Under the pieces are notes generated by a model. The model was given only the letters and a program-made list of their open reading frames with translations. It was not told the DNA's origin and did not search any database. The translations under genes were made by a program, and so were the position numbers. This document shows positions 26,456 through 34,035 of a DNA stretch of 55,370 nucleotides, in pieces. Source of the DNA: Gammaproteobacteria bacterium (GTDB lineage: Bacteria; Pseudomonadota; Gammaproteobacteria; Pseudomonadales; Pseudohongiellaceae). The stretch lies in assembly GCA_028818225.1 (NCBI GenBank), contig JAPPOG010000031.1:1-55370 (forward strand), read 5' to 3'. The first letter of the stretch is position 1. The number at the start of each line of letters is the position of its first letter.

Positions 26456-27340
26456 TTAGTTTCTCAAATTCTCAAACTCCCGCTGTAACTCTGGAGACAG
26501 GGGATAGATATCGCGAAAGCGGTACTCCCTGTCCTCCAGCAGTTGGAGTTGGAATTCTTCGCGATCAGCTACCAGGTCTGCATATTCGAGGACCGTCTCA
26601 ACCATCGATGGTGGAAAGAAGAAAACACCACCATCATCACCGACTACTACGTCTCCTGGCAGTACGGTAACCCCACCAATTCTTACCGGTGCATTGTACT
26701 CGACACCTAACCAGGAAGTGGTGTGGGGATCAGTAAATTTATGCAGTATCGGGAAATTGCTAAAGCGTTCATCTCTGAGACCCGTATAGTCCCGCATGCC
26801 ACCATCGACGATAACACCAGCAGCTCCACGCAGTTGTATTCCCGTCGCACCCATATCCCCAAAAAGGTTATGACCGTCGCTGCCACCTAATTCTGCTACC
26901 ACCACATCACCCGGTTTTGCCTCTTCAGCTGCCCGGGCATAGTAACGACGATCCCAGTTCCCTTCCGCTGCCAGCGCCAGCGCCGCCTCTGTTAAATCAG
27001 GCCGTGGCGGGAGAAAGCGCATTGTCAGTGCGCGGCCAACGAGGCGCTGGCCTGGCTGGGTGTTTTCAAAGCCGGTAGCATAATTCAATCGGTAGTCACC
27101 AAGGGCACTGAATATTACTTCAAGGGGAACATCTTTTAGCCTGTCCAGTTGTGCAGCGCTTACTTCAGTGCGGGAAGGCTCCAAAATATCCATGACTGCC
27201 GAGTAGGAAGTGCGATTAGTTCTGAAACCTTCCGGCACCGGCACATCAGGTGCAAAATTCTGATCGTAAGCTTCCTGTGCGAGCAATGAGAAAGTTGAAC
27301 CTGACAGGCAAATGATCAAAGCAAGTATTCGAATGCGCAT
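26456..27340 (-). CDS. RraA-like / HMG-aldolase-fold protein with a signal peptide
   Basis: 294 residues from the ATG at 27340; a strong GGAGG lies about 11 bases before it, and the upstream in-frame TTG at 27346 is too close to that site. The N-terminus (MRIRILALIICLSGS...) is a signal peptide ending near LLAQE. The rest has the RraA/4-hydroxy-4-methyl-2-oxoglutarate aldolase fold, with 'GDVVVAELGGSDGHNLFGDMGATGIQLRGAAGVIVDGG' spanning the family's core and 'MRDYTGLRD' carrying the Arg-Asp of the aldolase metal site. Most relatives are cytoplasmic; export here is unusual. It might be a periplasmic 2-oxo acid aldolase or decarboxylase. The reaction is not provable from sequence. Confidence 0.83.
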   Translation of the reverse strand: MRIRILALIICLSGSTFSLLAQEAYDQNFAPDVPVPEGFRTNRTSYSAVMDILEPSRTEVSAAQLDRLKDVPLEVIFSALGDYRLNYATGFENTQPGQRLVGRALTMRFLPPRPDLTEAALALAAEGNWDRRYYARAAEEAKPGDVVVAELGGSDGHNLFGDMGATGIQLRGAAGVIVDGGMRDYTGLRDERFSNFPILHKFTDPHTTSWLGVEYNAPVRIGGVTVLPGDVVVGDDGGVFFFPPSMVETVLEYADLVADREEFQLQLLEDREYRFRDIYPLSPELQREFENLRN

Positions 27341-27601
27341 CAGCAATCCTCCTTAAAGAATCAATGCTGCAAGAGTATCAAACAGCTGGATTTGAATTGG
27401 AACAGTAATTGTTTGGCTAAGTCGGGGAAATGCCGGTAGTTTCCTATTCCAACAGAAGATTAAATTCTCTGCATACTGCTAACTTGCTGACAACAGTTCG
27501 CATTATGACTTTAATTCTAATGGCTATTTGCGCAACGCAAGGGATAGTAATAATCAGCATCACATGGATAATCAGGAGGAGATATTTGGTTTAATTCGAG
27601 A

Positions 27602-28735
27602 CTAACGATCAGCCCGTTGACGGTCTGGCATTTCCAGATCTACGGTAAATGAAACCGGAATGCTTTGCGGTAGGAAACAAATTGCATCATCGCAGGCCTG
27701 GTACTCGAGAGTCCCTGTCAGGGTTAGCGCATCAAGATTGCGCATTATTTCTTCAGTTTCCGCTTCGCCATCCATGACGATTTCCTGCAGCAGCGTGAAA
27801 GGTTCCTGGTAAACGGGAACATGCTCATCTAACGGCTCGAAGTAATAAATTTCTGAATCGGGATACTCCACGGGCTCGATTCGCGCTATGTCCGGCTTAT
27901 CCAGGTTGAAACCGATTACCCGATATCCTTTTTCCTCAGCACCCGGCGCATAGACGTGCATGTTTGGACCCGGCACCACATCCAGGGCAAGCGAGAAACG
28001 GGTGCCAACTGTAACCGACGTGTTTGAAGGATAGGCAGTAAATTTCAGATGTGCTGTTTCACCTTCCACTGCAGCTATGGGTGAGAGGCCAACACCAAGT
28101 TTCAGCATCACATTAGTGGTGGTATTGCGTTCCCTGTAAAACTCTTCGAAAAATCTGGATGTCACCACACCCTGACTGTTTATCATAAAAGTTCCAGGAT
28201 AAGGCGTACCCACAATCATAGGATTGGCCCCCCATACTGAAACGTATTTGGCTACATCAGCTTGTACCGAAGGGTCATCAGCATTCTCACCGATGCCTTC
28301 CTCAGCTACGGTATTCAAAATACCAAAATCAGTGATGGCGGCAGAATCTTCGTCGGCCAGCAATGGATAAGTTATGCCACGGCGTTCGGCGAAATCTGCA
28401 AGCACTGCTTCCGAATCGTAGCTAATGGCAGCAATACCGATGCCCTGGGCTTCCAGTTCCTCGAGTTGGTCCTGCAACTCCACGAGCTGCGCTTTACAGT
28501 AGGGTCACCAGTCCGCCGAGCGGTGGAACAATAACATGGCTCCATTAGGCCCCATTATGGAGTCCAATGTATGGGTATTCCCGAATTGGTCTGAAAGCTC
28601 AAAATCCGGAACCTGCTCACCGACCTGCGGGCCAAGTTCGGCAACCACGATGGCTTCCCGCTCAGCAGCGACACCCAGGCTGGAACAGAGTAAGAGGCAC
28701 AGGAATATAAAGGCTTTTGGAATTATTATTCTCAT
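27602..28735 (-). CDS. Candidate selenocysteine-containing redoxin fused to a DsbD-alpha-like domain (in-frame UGA)
   Basis: Read through one in-frame TGA (28505-28507) this is a 377-residue protein. A signal peptide (MRIIIPKAFIFLCLLL...) ends near VAAER. The AhpC/TSA-like redoxin domain (about 35-190) has ADW-U77-PYC80-K where relatives have the CPYC redox motif, so the TGA sits exactly at the first catalytic Cys. The frame is intact on both sides: 76 codons before and 300 after. A hairpin right after the TGA could be a SECIS (28474-28490). The C-terminal part (about 190-377) resembles the DsbD N-terminal domain, with a Cys pair C348DDAIC353. The start is the ATG at 28735; an upstream GTG at 28753 is less likely. 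Divergent from PHM-like copy 2. A plain nonsense mutation is the alternative. Confidence 0.75.
28474..28490 (-). promoter_or_regulatory. Candidate bacterial SECIS hairpin
   Basis: On the minus-strand transcript, GCAGCUC (28490-28484) pairs with GAGUUGC (28480-28474) through seven base pairs, one of them G-U, closing the loop GUG. The loop starts 21 bases after the UGA and opens with G, as bacterial SECIS elements require. A rival hairpin uses GAGUUG (28480-28475) with CAACUC and a CAGGAC loop, whose G residues are less well placed. Confidence 0.5.
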
Positions 28736-28789
28736 TGCCAGGGATGCTACCACTTGTTGCCGTAATGGTACAGAAATTGGGCCAGGAAG

Positions 28790-28801
28790 CTGATATATCA
28801 G
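28790..28801. promoter_or_regulatory. Palindrome CTGATATATCAG in a divergent promoter region
   Basis: A perfect 12-bp palindrome sits in the 192-base gap between the Sec-redoxin (minus) and PHM-like copy 2 (plus), about 55 bases before the redoxin start and 126 before the PHM start. It is a plausible operator for co-regulation of the divergent pair. No matching site was noticed elsewhere. Confidence 0.3.
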
Positions 28802-28927
28802 TGACTTGTGCTTAAATTTGCGGTCTTAGGCGTAGACATTTAAGGGATGGATACTTATGCTTAGCCATCAAATTCCGTAGTTTTTCGATAACAGGCTGTG
28901 CGCAAACCCAGCGGAGAGCAGATAATA

Positions 28928-30268
28928 ATGAAAATCCTAATCCCCGGAAAATTCTTCTCTTTATTTTCTTTATTAACCCTTGGCGCTGCATTTATCTCGT
29001 CGGCAAGTGCTAATGAGAGAGCGATAACTTATACAGAAGATATTGCTGCAATCCTCTTCGATAAGTGCTCAAGCTGTCATAACCCTGATGGCATTGGGCC
29101 GATGTCACTTTTGAGCTATGAACAAGTCAGGCCCTGGGCACCACTGATCAGTTACAAAGTTGAACAACGGGAAATGCCCCCCTGGCATTTGGATCTGACT
29201 GTCGGTATCCAGGATTACAAGAATGATGTTTCTCTCAGCGATGAGCAAATTACCAAGGTAGTTAGCTGGGTCGCTAATGGCGCACCTCAGGGCGATCCTG
29301 CTTTAATGCCACCGCAACCGGATTTACCAAATGCTGGCGAATGGCAACTGTCTTCACTGTTGGGTGAACCGGACTTTGTTGTTAAATCTCCGCCCTACAC
29401 TGTTACAGCAAATGCCCAGGACCAGTGGTGGGTGCGCAATACAACATTCGAAGGTCTGATCGACAAGCCGCGCTATGTTCGCGCGACAGAATTGAAAGGC
29501 TCCTATCCACTTGGCGTAAAGGTTCTGCATCATGGCCACGCCCAGTTAACGTCATTCGACGAAGATGGCAATCGTGCCTCTGGCCCAGTCGGTAGACAGG
29601 GAGTTGGTAAAGGTGGCGATATGTTCCCTGATGGCACCGGTATGCTGATCTATCCAAACGGGAGCATAAACTGGAATCTACATTATTTTCCGATCAACGA
29701 AGTTGTGCATAATGAGCAGGCAGAAGCTGCCGTCTGGTTGTACCCGGAAGATTACGAACCGGAATTTCAAACCCGTGGTGAACAATTCTTTGCAGCGGAT
29801 TCAGGCCCGGGTGGATTATGGGCAAATGATTTGATCCTGCCTCCCGATTCAATCAAGTCTCTGCAAGGAGTAAGAGTATTAAGACGACCTGCATTGATTA
29901 CCAGCTTCCGTCCGCATATGCATATGCGGGGCAAGGCGCAATCTTTGGAGGCAGTCTATCCCGATGGTCGGCGGGAAATGTTGGCGAGAGTCGATAAGTA
30001 CGATCACTCTTGGCAGATTAATTACGAATTCGCTGATGATGCGGCACCTTTATTACCTGCGGGCACCATGCTGATGATTACTTCAACCTGGGATAACACT
30101 GCCGACAATCCCCATAACCCGGATCATCGGCAATGGGTCGTGTTTGGACAGCGCGGTGTGGATGAAATGTCTCACCTCTGGTTAGGCATTACCTACTTAA
30201 ACGACGACCAGTTCGAACGCTTAAAAGCAGAACGTAACACCAGGCTTACGGCAGCCAGCGGCGAATAG
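28928..30268 (+). CDS. Cytochrome c-PHM-like copper monooxygenase (copy 2)
   Basis: 446 residues from the ATG at 28928, which has GGAG 12 bases upstream and opens a signal peptide (MKILIPGKFFSLFSLL..., cleavage near ASANE); an in-frame GTG at 28898 is disfavoured. A heme motif C47SSCH51 with 'REMPPWH' follows, then the copper type II ascorbate-dependent monooxygenase domain. All six PHM-type copper ligands are present: His201/His202 and His252, then His330/His332 and Met414. Compared with copy 1 (6276) the N-terminal redoxin domain is absent, but a redoxin gene lies directly upstream in divergent orientation. The next gene begins 17 bases downstream and is probably a dedicated partner. Substrate unknown; peptidyl-glycine or catecholamine-type hydroxylation is only a family analogy. 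Confidence 0.85.
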   Translation: MKILIPGKFFSLFSLLTLGAAFISSASANERAITYTEDIAAILFDKCSSCHNPDGIGPMSLLSYEQVRPWAPLISYKVEQREMPPWHLDLTVGIQDYKNDVSLSDEQITKVVSWVANGAPQGDPALMPPQPDLPNAGEWQLSSLLGEPDFVVKSPPYTVTANAQDQWWVRNTTFEGLIDKPRYVRATELKGSYPLGVKVLHHGHAQLTSFDEDGNRASGPVGRQGVGKGGDMFPDGTGMLIYPNGSINWNLHYFPINEVVHNEQAEAAVWLYPEDYEPEFQTRGEQFFAADSGPGGLWANDLILPPDSIKSLQGVRVLRRPALITSFRPHMHMRGKAQSLEAVYPDGRREMLARVDKYDHSWQINYEFADDAAPLLPAGTMLMITSTWDNTADNPHNPDHRQWVVFGQRGVDEMSHLWLGITYLNDDQFERLKAERNTRLTAASGE

Positions 30269-30285
30269 CAGAAGGTAGTCTTAAA

Positions 30286-31143
30286 ATGCGCAGAACGGTT
30301 GCTATTTCACTGTTCTCCTTCCTGGCGATATGCGCTTTGAATGTTAATGCGCAATCGCCTTTTATTTCCGGACCCTTAATCGAAGCCCCGTTGCGCCCGC
30401 AAGGCCAAAATGTTATTCCACTGTTTGATGGCTGGTTTCCGAATGAAGATGGCAGCTTCACACTGTGTTTCGGTTACTACAATTTAAATACCCAAGAGAT
30501 CATCGATGTGCCTTTGGGTGAGAAAAACTTCATTACCCCTGCCGTATATGATGGCGGTCAACCGACCCACTTTGATGTGCCTCCTGACCCGGAATTAACC
30601 CGTGAATTTCGCCGCTACTGGTGCGTGTTCTCGGTAATCGTGCCCGCCGACTTTGGTATGCAGGATGTGACCTGGAATATCGAAACCCAGGGGCAAATGT
30701 TGTCGGTACCGGGCACTCTCATCCCTTCCTATGTATTGGATGAAGCAGCGACTTCGGGTCGCGAGACTTCCGCTCCCTATCTAAGTCTTAACGATAATCC
30801 TCCAAACTTTCGTGGTCGTCGCGGTTTATTCGAAGGGCCTCGTCAGGCTCGAGTTGGTGAACCTGCTAATCTTATCGCCAGGCTCCGTCACAGCGATCCT
30901 GGCACCTGGATAAACTGGACGCTTCATCAAGGGCCTGATGCAGTCGAATTTGCGACGCCCGAGGCCCGCCTCGATACCGCAGAAGGAGTTTTCGAAACCA
31001 CCGCTACCTTTACCGAACCCGGAACCTATGTGCTACGGATTCAGGTAATTAATGACACTGAGCGGCAAAGAGAGCCCACCTATGGGTTCGAGTTCTACTG
31101 CTGTTGGACCAATGGCTATCTGACCTTCGAGGTTACAGAGTAA
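30286..31143 (+). CDS. Exported protein of unknown function paired with PHM-like copy 2
   Basis: 285 residues with a signal peptide ending near residue 23 (NVNAQ). I do not recognise a named family. The N-terminal part (about 25-160) is beta-rich with 'NVIPLFDGWFPNEDGSFTLCFGYYN' around residues 45-70. The C-terminal part (about 185-285) reads like an immunoglobulin-like or PKD-like domain: 'ARVGEPANLIARLRHSDPG', 'WTLHQGP', 'ATFTEPGTYVLRIQ', and ends with a CC pair in 'FYCCWTNGYLTFEV'. It starts 17 bases after the monooxygenase stop with an AGAAGG ribosome site, so it is cotranscribed and may act as an accessory or substrate-binding subunit. Confidence 0.7.
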   Translation: MRRTVAISLFSFLAICALNVNAQSPFISGPLIEAPLRPQGQNVIPLFDGWFPNEDGSFTLCFGYYNLNTQEIIDVPLGEKNFITPAVYDGGQPTHFDVPPDPELTREFRRYWCVFSVIVPADFGMQDVTWNIETQGQMLSVPGTLIPSYVLDEAATSGRETSAPYLSLNDNPPNFRGRRGLFEGPRQARVGEPANLIARLRHSDPGTWINWTLHQGPDAVEFATPEARLDTAEGVFETTATFTEPGTYVLRIQVINDTERQREPTYGFEFYCCWTNGYLTFEVTE

Positions 31144-31528
31144 ATATCGGTTCGCTTTAATTTTCTGCCCTGACACCCTTAGTATCCAGCAATACTATGC
31201 GGCCTTGTTGGGCATCGAATATTCACTTCAACCTGGTATATTTTATTGGCATAAATTGTGTGTTTTGGGACGTGACCGACTCCCAGAGGAATGCGGGCGC
31301 CGAGACAGCGAGTAAGTATGCATGGCGTGCCGCTTAAGTAAACACAATAGACCTGTCGCCTTCAGGTTTCTCAGGGTCAATTGATCAAGCTGCCCGGGAT
31401 TGGGAGAGTCCGCTTAAATTTGCAATAACAGTGTTTGGTTAGCTGCCTTACCTATCTTCCGGGCAATCTTCTGGGTCCCAAGTTGCTGTGTTATTCTAGT
31501 TGTTCCTCTGACGTGACGGAGAATACTA
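31144..31528. other. Intergenic region before the small-peptide operon
   Basis: 385 bases with no protein gene I can support. GC-rich segments around 31280-31340 and 31380-31420 can fold locally, but they match no riboswitch or RNA family I know. A TATATT element near 31238 might be part of a promoter, without a convincing -35. The ribosome site for the next gene is GACGGAG (about 31514-31521). Confidence 0.3.
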
Positions 31529-32482
31529 ATGAGAATCAAATTCGTCGCAGTACTGTGCAGTCTGACTGGACTTGTTGTTTGGGGCAGCGTATTTGCACAA
31601 TTAGAAGGCAGCTATGACAAACGCACCCCCTGGGGTGATCCCGATATTTCCGGCATGTGGTCTTATGCCAGCCTCACTCCACTGCAGCGCCCTCAGCGCC
31701 TTGGAGACAAGGAATTCTATACTCCTGAGGAAGCGGCAGAGATTTATGCCAATACCCAGAGGGAAGTCGAAGACCGTCCTGGAGATGTAGGCAGCTACAA
31801 CTATCAATGGTTCGATCGCGGTGAAGTGTCGGCGGACTTCAGAACCTCGCTGATAGTCGATCCACCTAATGGTCGCTTGCCCATGACCGAGGCGGCAATC
31901 GCCAGGCAACGTGATCAGGCTGAATATCGCCAGGAACATCCAGCGGATTCCTGGCTAGACAGAACCAATTGGGATCGCTGTATTACCTACCATGGCGTAC
32001 CACCGGTTTCTTCCGGCTATAACAATTCTTACCATATAACCCAGAATGAAAACTTTGTCGCCATTCACGTAGAAATGATACATGATGTGCGCATTATTCC
32101 AATCGATGGGCGCCCTCAACTACATGACAATATTCGTCAATGGAATGGCGACTCCAGAGGACACTGGGAAGGCGATACATTAGTCGTTCGCACAGCAAAC
32201 TTTAGTGACAAGACTCAACACCGATTTCCGTCTTCTCGAAACACTGTTGCTATCGAAAGATTCCGTCGTGTGAGCGAAGACATGATTGATTATTCTTTCA
32301 CAATAGAAGATCCTGATGTCTATACACAAGCCTGGACCGCGGTAAGGCCTCTGCCACGTTTACCCGATTACAAACAATATGAATACGCCTGTCATGAAGG
32401 CAACTATGCCATGACTTATATTCTCAGGGGAGCGCGGGCAGAAGAAGCCAGGGCAGCTGAAGGTACAACATCGGAAAACTAA
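31529..32482 (+). CDS. Exported protein of unknown function, paralogue of 45170-46186
   Basis: 317 residues with a signal peptide (about 1-22, VWGSVFAQ). The mature protein opens with 'WGDPDISGMWSYASLTPLQRP', then 'SLIVDPPNGRLPMT', 'DRCITYHGVPP', 'IHVEMIHDVRIIPIDGRP', 'WNGDSRGHWEGDTLVVRT' and 'YEYACHEGNYAM'. This order of motifs is typical of a large uncharacterised family of exported proteins in Acidobacteria and marine Proteobacteria, to which I cannot attach a reaction. The paralogue 13 kb away has the same motif order. It is the first gene of a likely operon with four further genes spaced 29, 13, 13 and 6 bases apart. Confidence 0.75.
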   Translation: MRIKFVAVLCSLTGLVVWGSVFAQLEGSYDKRTPWGDPDISGMWSYASLTPLQRPQRLGDKEFYTPEEAAEIYANTQREVEDRPGDVGSYNYQWFDRGEVSADFRTSLIVDPPNGRLPMTEAAIARQRDQAEYRQEHPADSWLDRTNWDRCITYHGVPPVSSGYNNSYHITQNENFVAIHVEMIHDVRIIPIDGRPQLHDNIRQWNGDSRGHWEGDTLVVRTANFSDKTQHRFPSSRNTVAIERFRRVSEDMIDYSFTIEDPDVYTQAWTAVRPLPRLPDYKQYEYACHEGNYAMTYILRGARAEEARAAEGTTSEN

Positions 32483-32511
32483 TTTAAACAATACGGAAAG
32501 AAGTATTAAAA

Positions 32512-33063
32512 ATGAAAATTGGAAAAATAGTTCTACAGGTAATCGGCATTCTTGTCTTAATCCCGTCGGTTGCCATGGCTACACTACGTTTTGAAAATCG
32601 CAATGCTGATGGACCTTCAATACTTTTTCCTGGTGGGGAAATGACCAGTGGTGAGTTGTATACCGGGCCAGAACCTGACTGGCGCTTTCTCGACGATATC
32701 GAAACCGTTGAGCTGCAACTAAACGATCCCATGGCATCCCGCCTGATTTACGTACTGCAGGCTGAAGGTCGTTTGTTTATTATTTCCGGCTATATGACTA
32801 CTTTTCTTGGCAGACTCTGGAAAGAGTGGGCTTTCGAAGCTGATCGCGGCAACAATCAGGGTGTACTGCGGGTAAACGGAGTGCGATATCCGCGTACACT
32901 GGTCAGGATCGAGGAAGGTGACATACTGGACGGAGTCTCAGCCAACTTAATTATGAAATATGGTGGCGCCCCACAACCCACCCCTGAGATGATCGCTGGA
33001 ACGCGAGCTGGTATCGAATCAGGAAATTCATGGGTATTCGAATTGGTTCCGCGCGAGCTGTAA
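32512..33063 (+). CDS. Membrane-anchored protein of unknown function
   Basis: 183 residues with an N-terminal hydrophobic segment (about 5-23) that could be an uncleaved anchor or signal peptide. The soluble part is mainly beta, with 'EPDWRFLDDIETVELQLNDP', 'SRLIYVLQAEGRLFIISGYM' and 'GVRYPRTLVRIEEGDIL', reminiscent of small split-barrel (flavin-nitroreductase-like) proteins, but no cofactor motif is certain. It is followed 13 bases later by the first 45-residue peptide gene and shares the operon. No function assigned. Confidence 0.65.
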   Translation: MKIGKIVLQVIGILVLIPSVAMATLRFENRNADGPSILFPGGEMTSGELYTGPEPDWRFLDDIETVELQLNDPMASRLIYVLQAEGRLFIISGYMTTFLGRLWKEWAFEADRGNNQGVLRVNGVRYPRTLVRIEEGDILDGVSANLIMKYGGAPQPTPEMIAGTRAGIESGNSWVFELVPREL

Positions 33064-33076
33064 ACAGGAGTTCGTA

Positions 33077-33214
33077 ATGACTGCCAAAAATTATTCAATC
33101 TTATGTATCACTGTCGCAGCAGTTACTGCAGCAATAATTATTTTTGTCCCTGGCCTTGCTGAATCAATCGAGCAAAGCCTTTTACAATTCCTGGCAGCAA
33201 ATGCCCGCGCCTGA
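33077..33214 (+). CDS. 45-residue single-pass membrane peptide, copy 1
   Basis: This short gene has a strong AGGAG site (33066-33070) six bases before its ATG and a TGA at 33212. The peptide has a basic N-terminus (TAKNY), one hydrophobic segment of about 18 residues (7-24) containing Cys10, a Pro-Gly break (25-26), an acidic IE (31-32) and the C-terminus NARA. It is about 49% identical (22 of 45) to the peptide encoded directly downstream, with equal length and no gaps, so both are almost certainly real genes made by tandem duplication. I know no family for it. A small membrane protein, a signalling peptide or a regulator of a neighbour are possible; none is shown. Confidence 0.72.
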   Translation: MTAKNYSILCITVAAVTAAIIIFVPGLAESIEQSLLQFLAANARA

Positions 33215-33227
33215 TTATTAGTGAATC

Positions 33228-33365
33228 ATGAATAACAAAAAATACTTAATACTTTGTTTAGCTCTTGCAGTAATAACTGTCATTGGCATTCTTTTTATTC
33301 CAGGTTTTTCAGACACTATCGAAACCGGATTACTAGTTTTTCTGATGGTTAACGCGCGGGCTTAA
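33228..33365 (+). CDS. 45-residue single-pass membrane peptide, copy 2
   Basis: Tandem paralogue of the preceding peptide, 13 bases after its stop. It begins MNNKKYLILC and ends VNARA. Conserved between the two are Lys4, Tyr6, Ile8-Leu9-Cys10, Pro25-Gly26, Ile31-Glu32, Leu35-Leu36, Phe38-Leu39 and the last four residues NARA. The N-terminus is basic and the middle is a single transmembrane helix, so it should sit N-in with a short periplasmic amphipathic tail. The start has only a weak ribosome site (GTGAATC), consistent with translational coupling. Function unknown. Confidence 0.72.
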   Translation: MNNKKYLILCLALAVITVIGILFIPGFSDTIETGLLVFLMVNARA

Positions 33366-33371
33366 TCACAA

Positions 33372-33872
33372 TTGAAAAACTTAATTACAATCATAGTACT
33401 TCTAGTAACAGCCTCCTCTGTCGGGCAGCAAGCAGGTGCGCCTGCTGCAATCTATAAACCTGGCCCTGAAATAATTGCGGAGCTGGATGAAGCGGCACGC
33501 AACTCTTCTTCTGCCGCTGGTGTATCGGTAACAATCTCACCAGGCATTACCGTTCGACGACGCTTGAGTGGTGTGGCGCAATACGCGGTACTGCACCCTT
33601 ACAGTGTGGAGATTTATCGAATACTGGAAGGCAGCGGTACCCTGGTGACCGGAGGACTATTAATTCCTCCATTGGCAGAACCCACCGGCAATGATGATCT
33701 CATGCGCACATTAAATGGCGTGGAAGGTGGCCTGGCCCGGGAAGTAAAAGAAGGTGACATCCTGGTTCTGCAGCCCGGCACCCCCCATTGGTTCAGTAGC
33801 ATCGACGGCGATTCCATTACTTATATGGAATCAAGAGTGCGAATAACAACAGCTCCCGTGCGCTATCAATAA
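33372..33872 (+). CDS. Exported cupin protein with TTG start, paralogue of 50131-50694
   Basis: 166 residues. No ATG or GTG is available; the TTG at 33372 begins a good signal peptide (KNLITIIVLLVTASSVGQQ), and it starts six bases after the stop of the second 45-residue peptide, so translation is probably coupled. The cupin fold is visible: motif 1 around 'HPYSVEIYRILEGSGTLVTGG' (about residues 75-95) and motif 2 'GDILVLQPGTPHWF' (about 135-148). Several metal His positions of classical cupins are replaced, so metal binding is uncertain. The relative at 50131 has the same insertion between the motifs. It closes the five-gene unit beginning at 31529. Confidence 0.78.
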   Translation: MKNLITIIVLLVTASSVGQQAGAPAAIYKPGPEIIAELDEAARNSSSAAGVSVTISPGITVRRRLSGVAQYAVLHPYSVEIYRILEGSGTLVTGGLLIPPLAEPTGNDDLMRTLNGVEGGLAREVKEGDILVLQPGTPHWFSSIDGDSITYMESRVRITTAPVRYQ

Positions 33873-33873
33873 T

Positions 33874-33953
33874 AATTCTCAGGCTTCTACTCTTGCTAAT
33901 GAATAACAGCCTATCCCTGCATAAGTGCAGGAAGGATGTCTTGCGGGAGAATT
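33874..33953. repeat. Nested inverted repeats between convergent genes
   Basis: AATTCTC (33874-33880) and GAGAATT (33947-33953) frame an inner perfect hairpin, CCTGCA-TAAG-TGCAGG (33916-33931). The element lies between the cupin (plus) and the cytochrome-quinoprotein (minus) and could form a two-tier stem in transcripts from either strand. No T tract follows the inner hairpin. It may act as a weak bidirectional terminator. Confidence 0.4.
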
Positions 33954-34035
33954 AACTATTGATCAGCCAATCACTGACTATTTTTTAAAATTTCAACTGG
34001 ATACAAAAAAACGAATACAAAGAAATTCTGCAAAA

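Noticed and set aside
27602..28753. Reading the redoxin as two separate genes or a pseudogene
   Set aside because: The TGA falls exactly on the catalytic position with the frame intact and no other lesion, so recoding is the simpler reading. A single nonsense mutation is not excluded.
31144..31528. Possible riboswitch or small RNA
   Set aside because: GC-rich local folds only; no match to glycine, cobalamin, SAM or TPP aptamer features.
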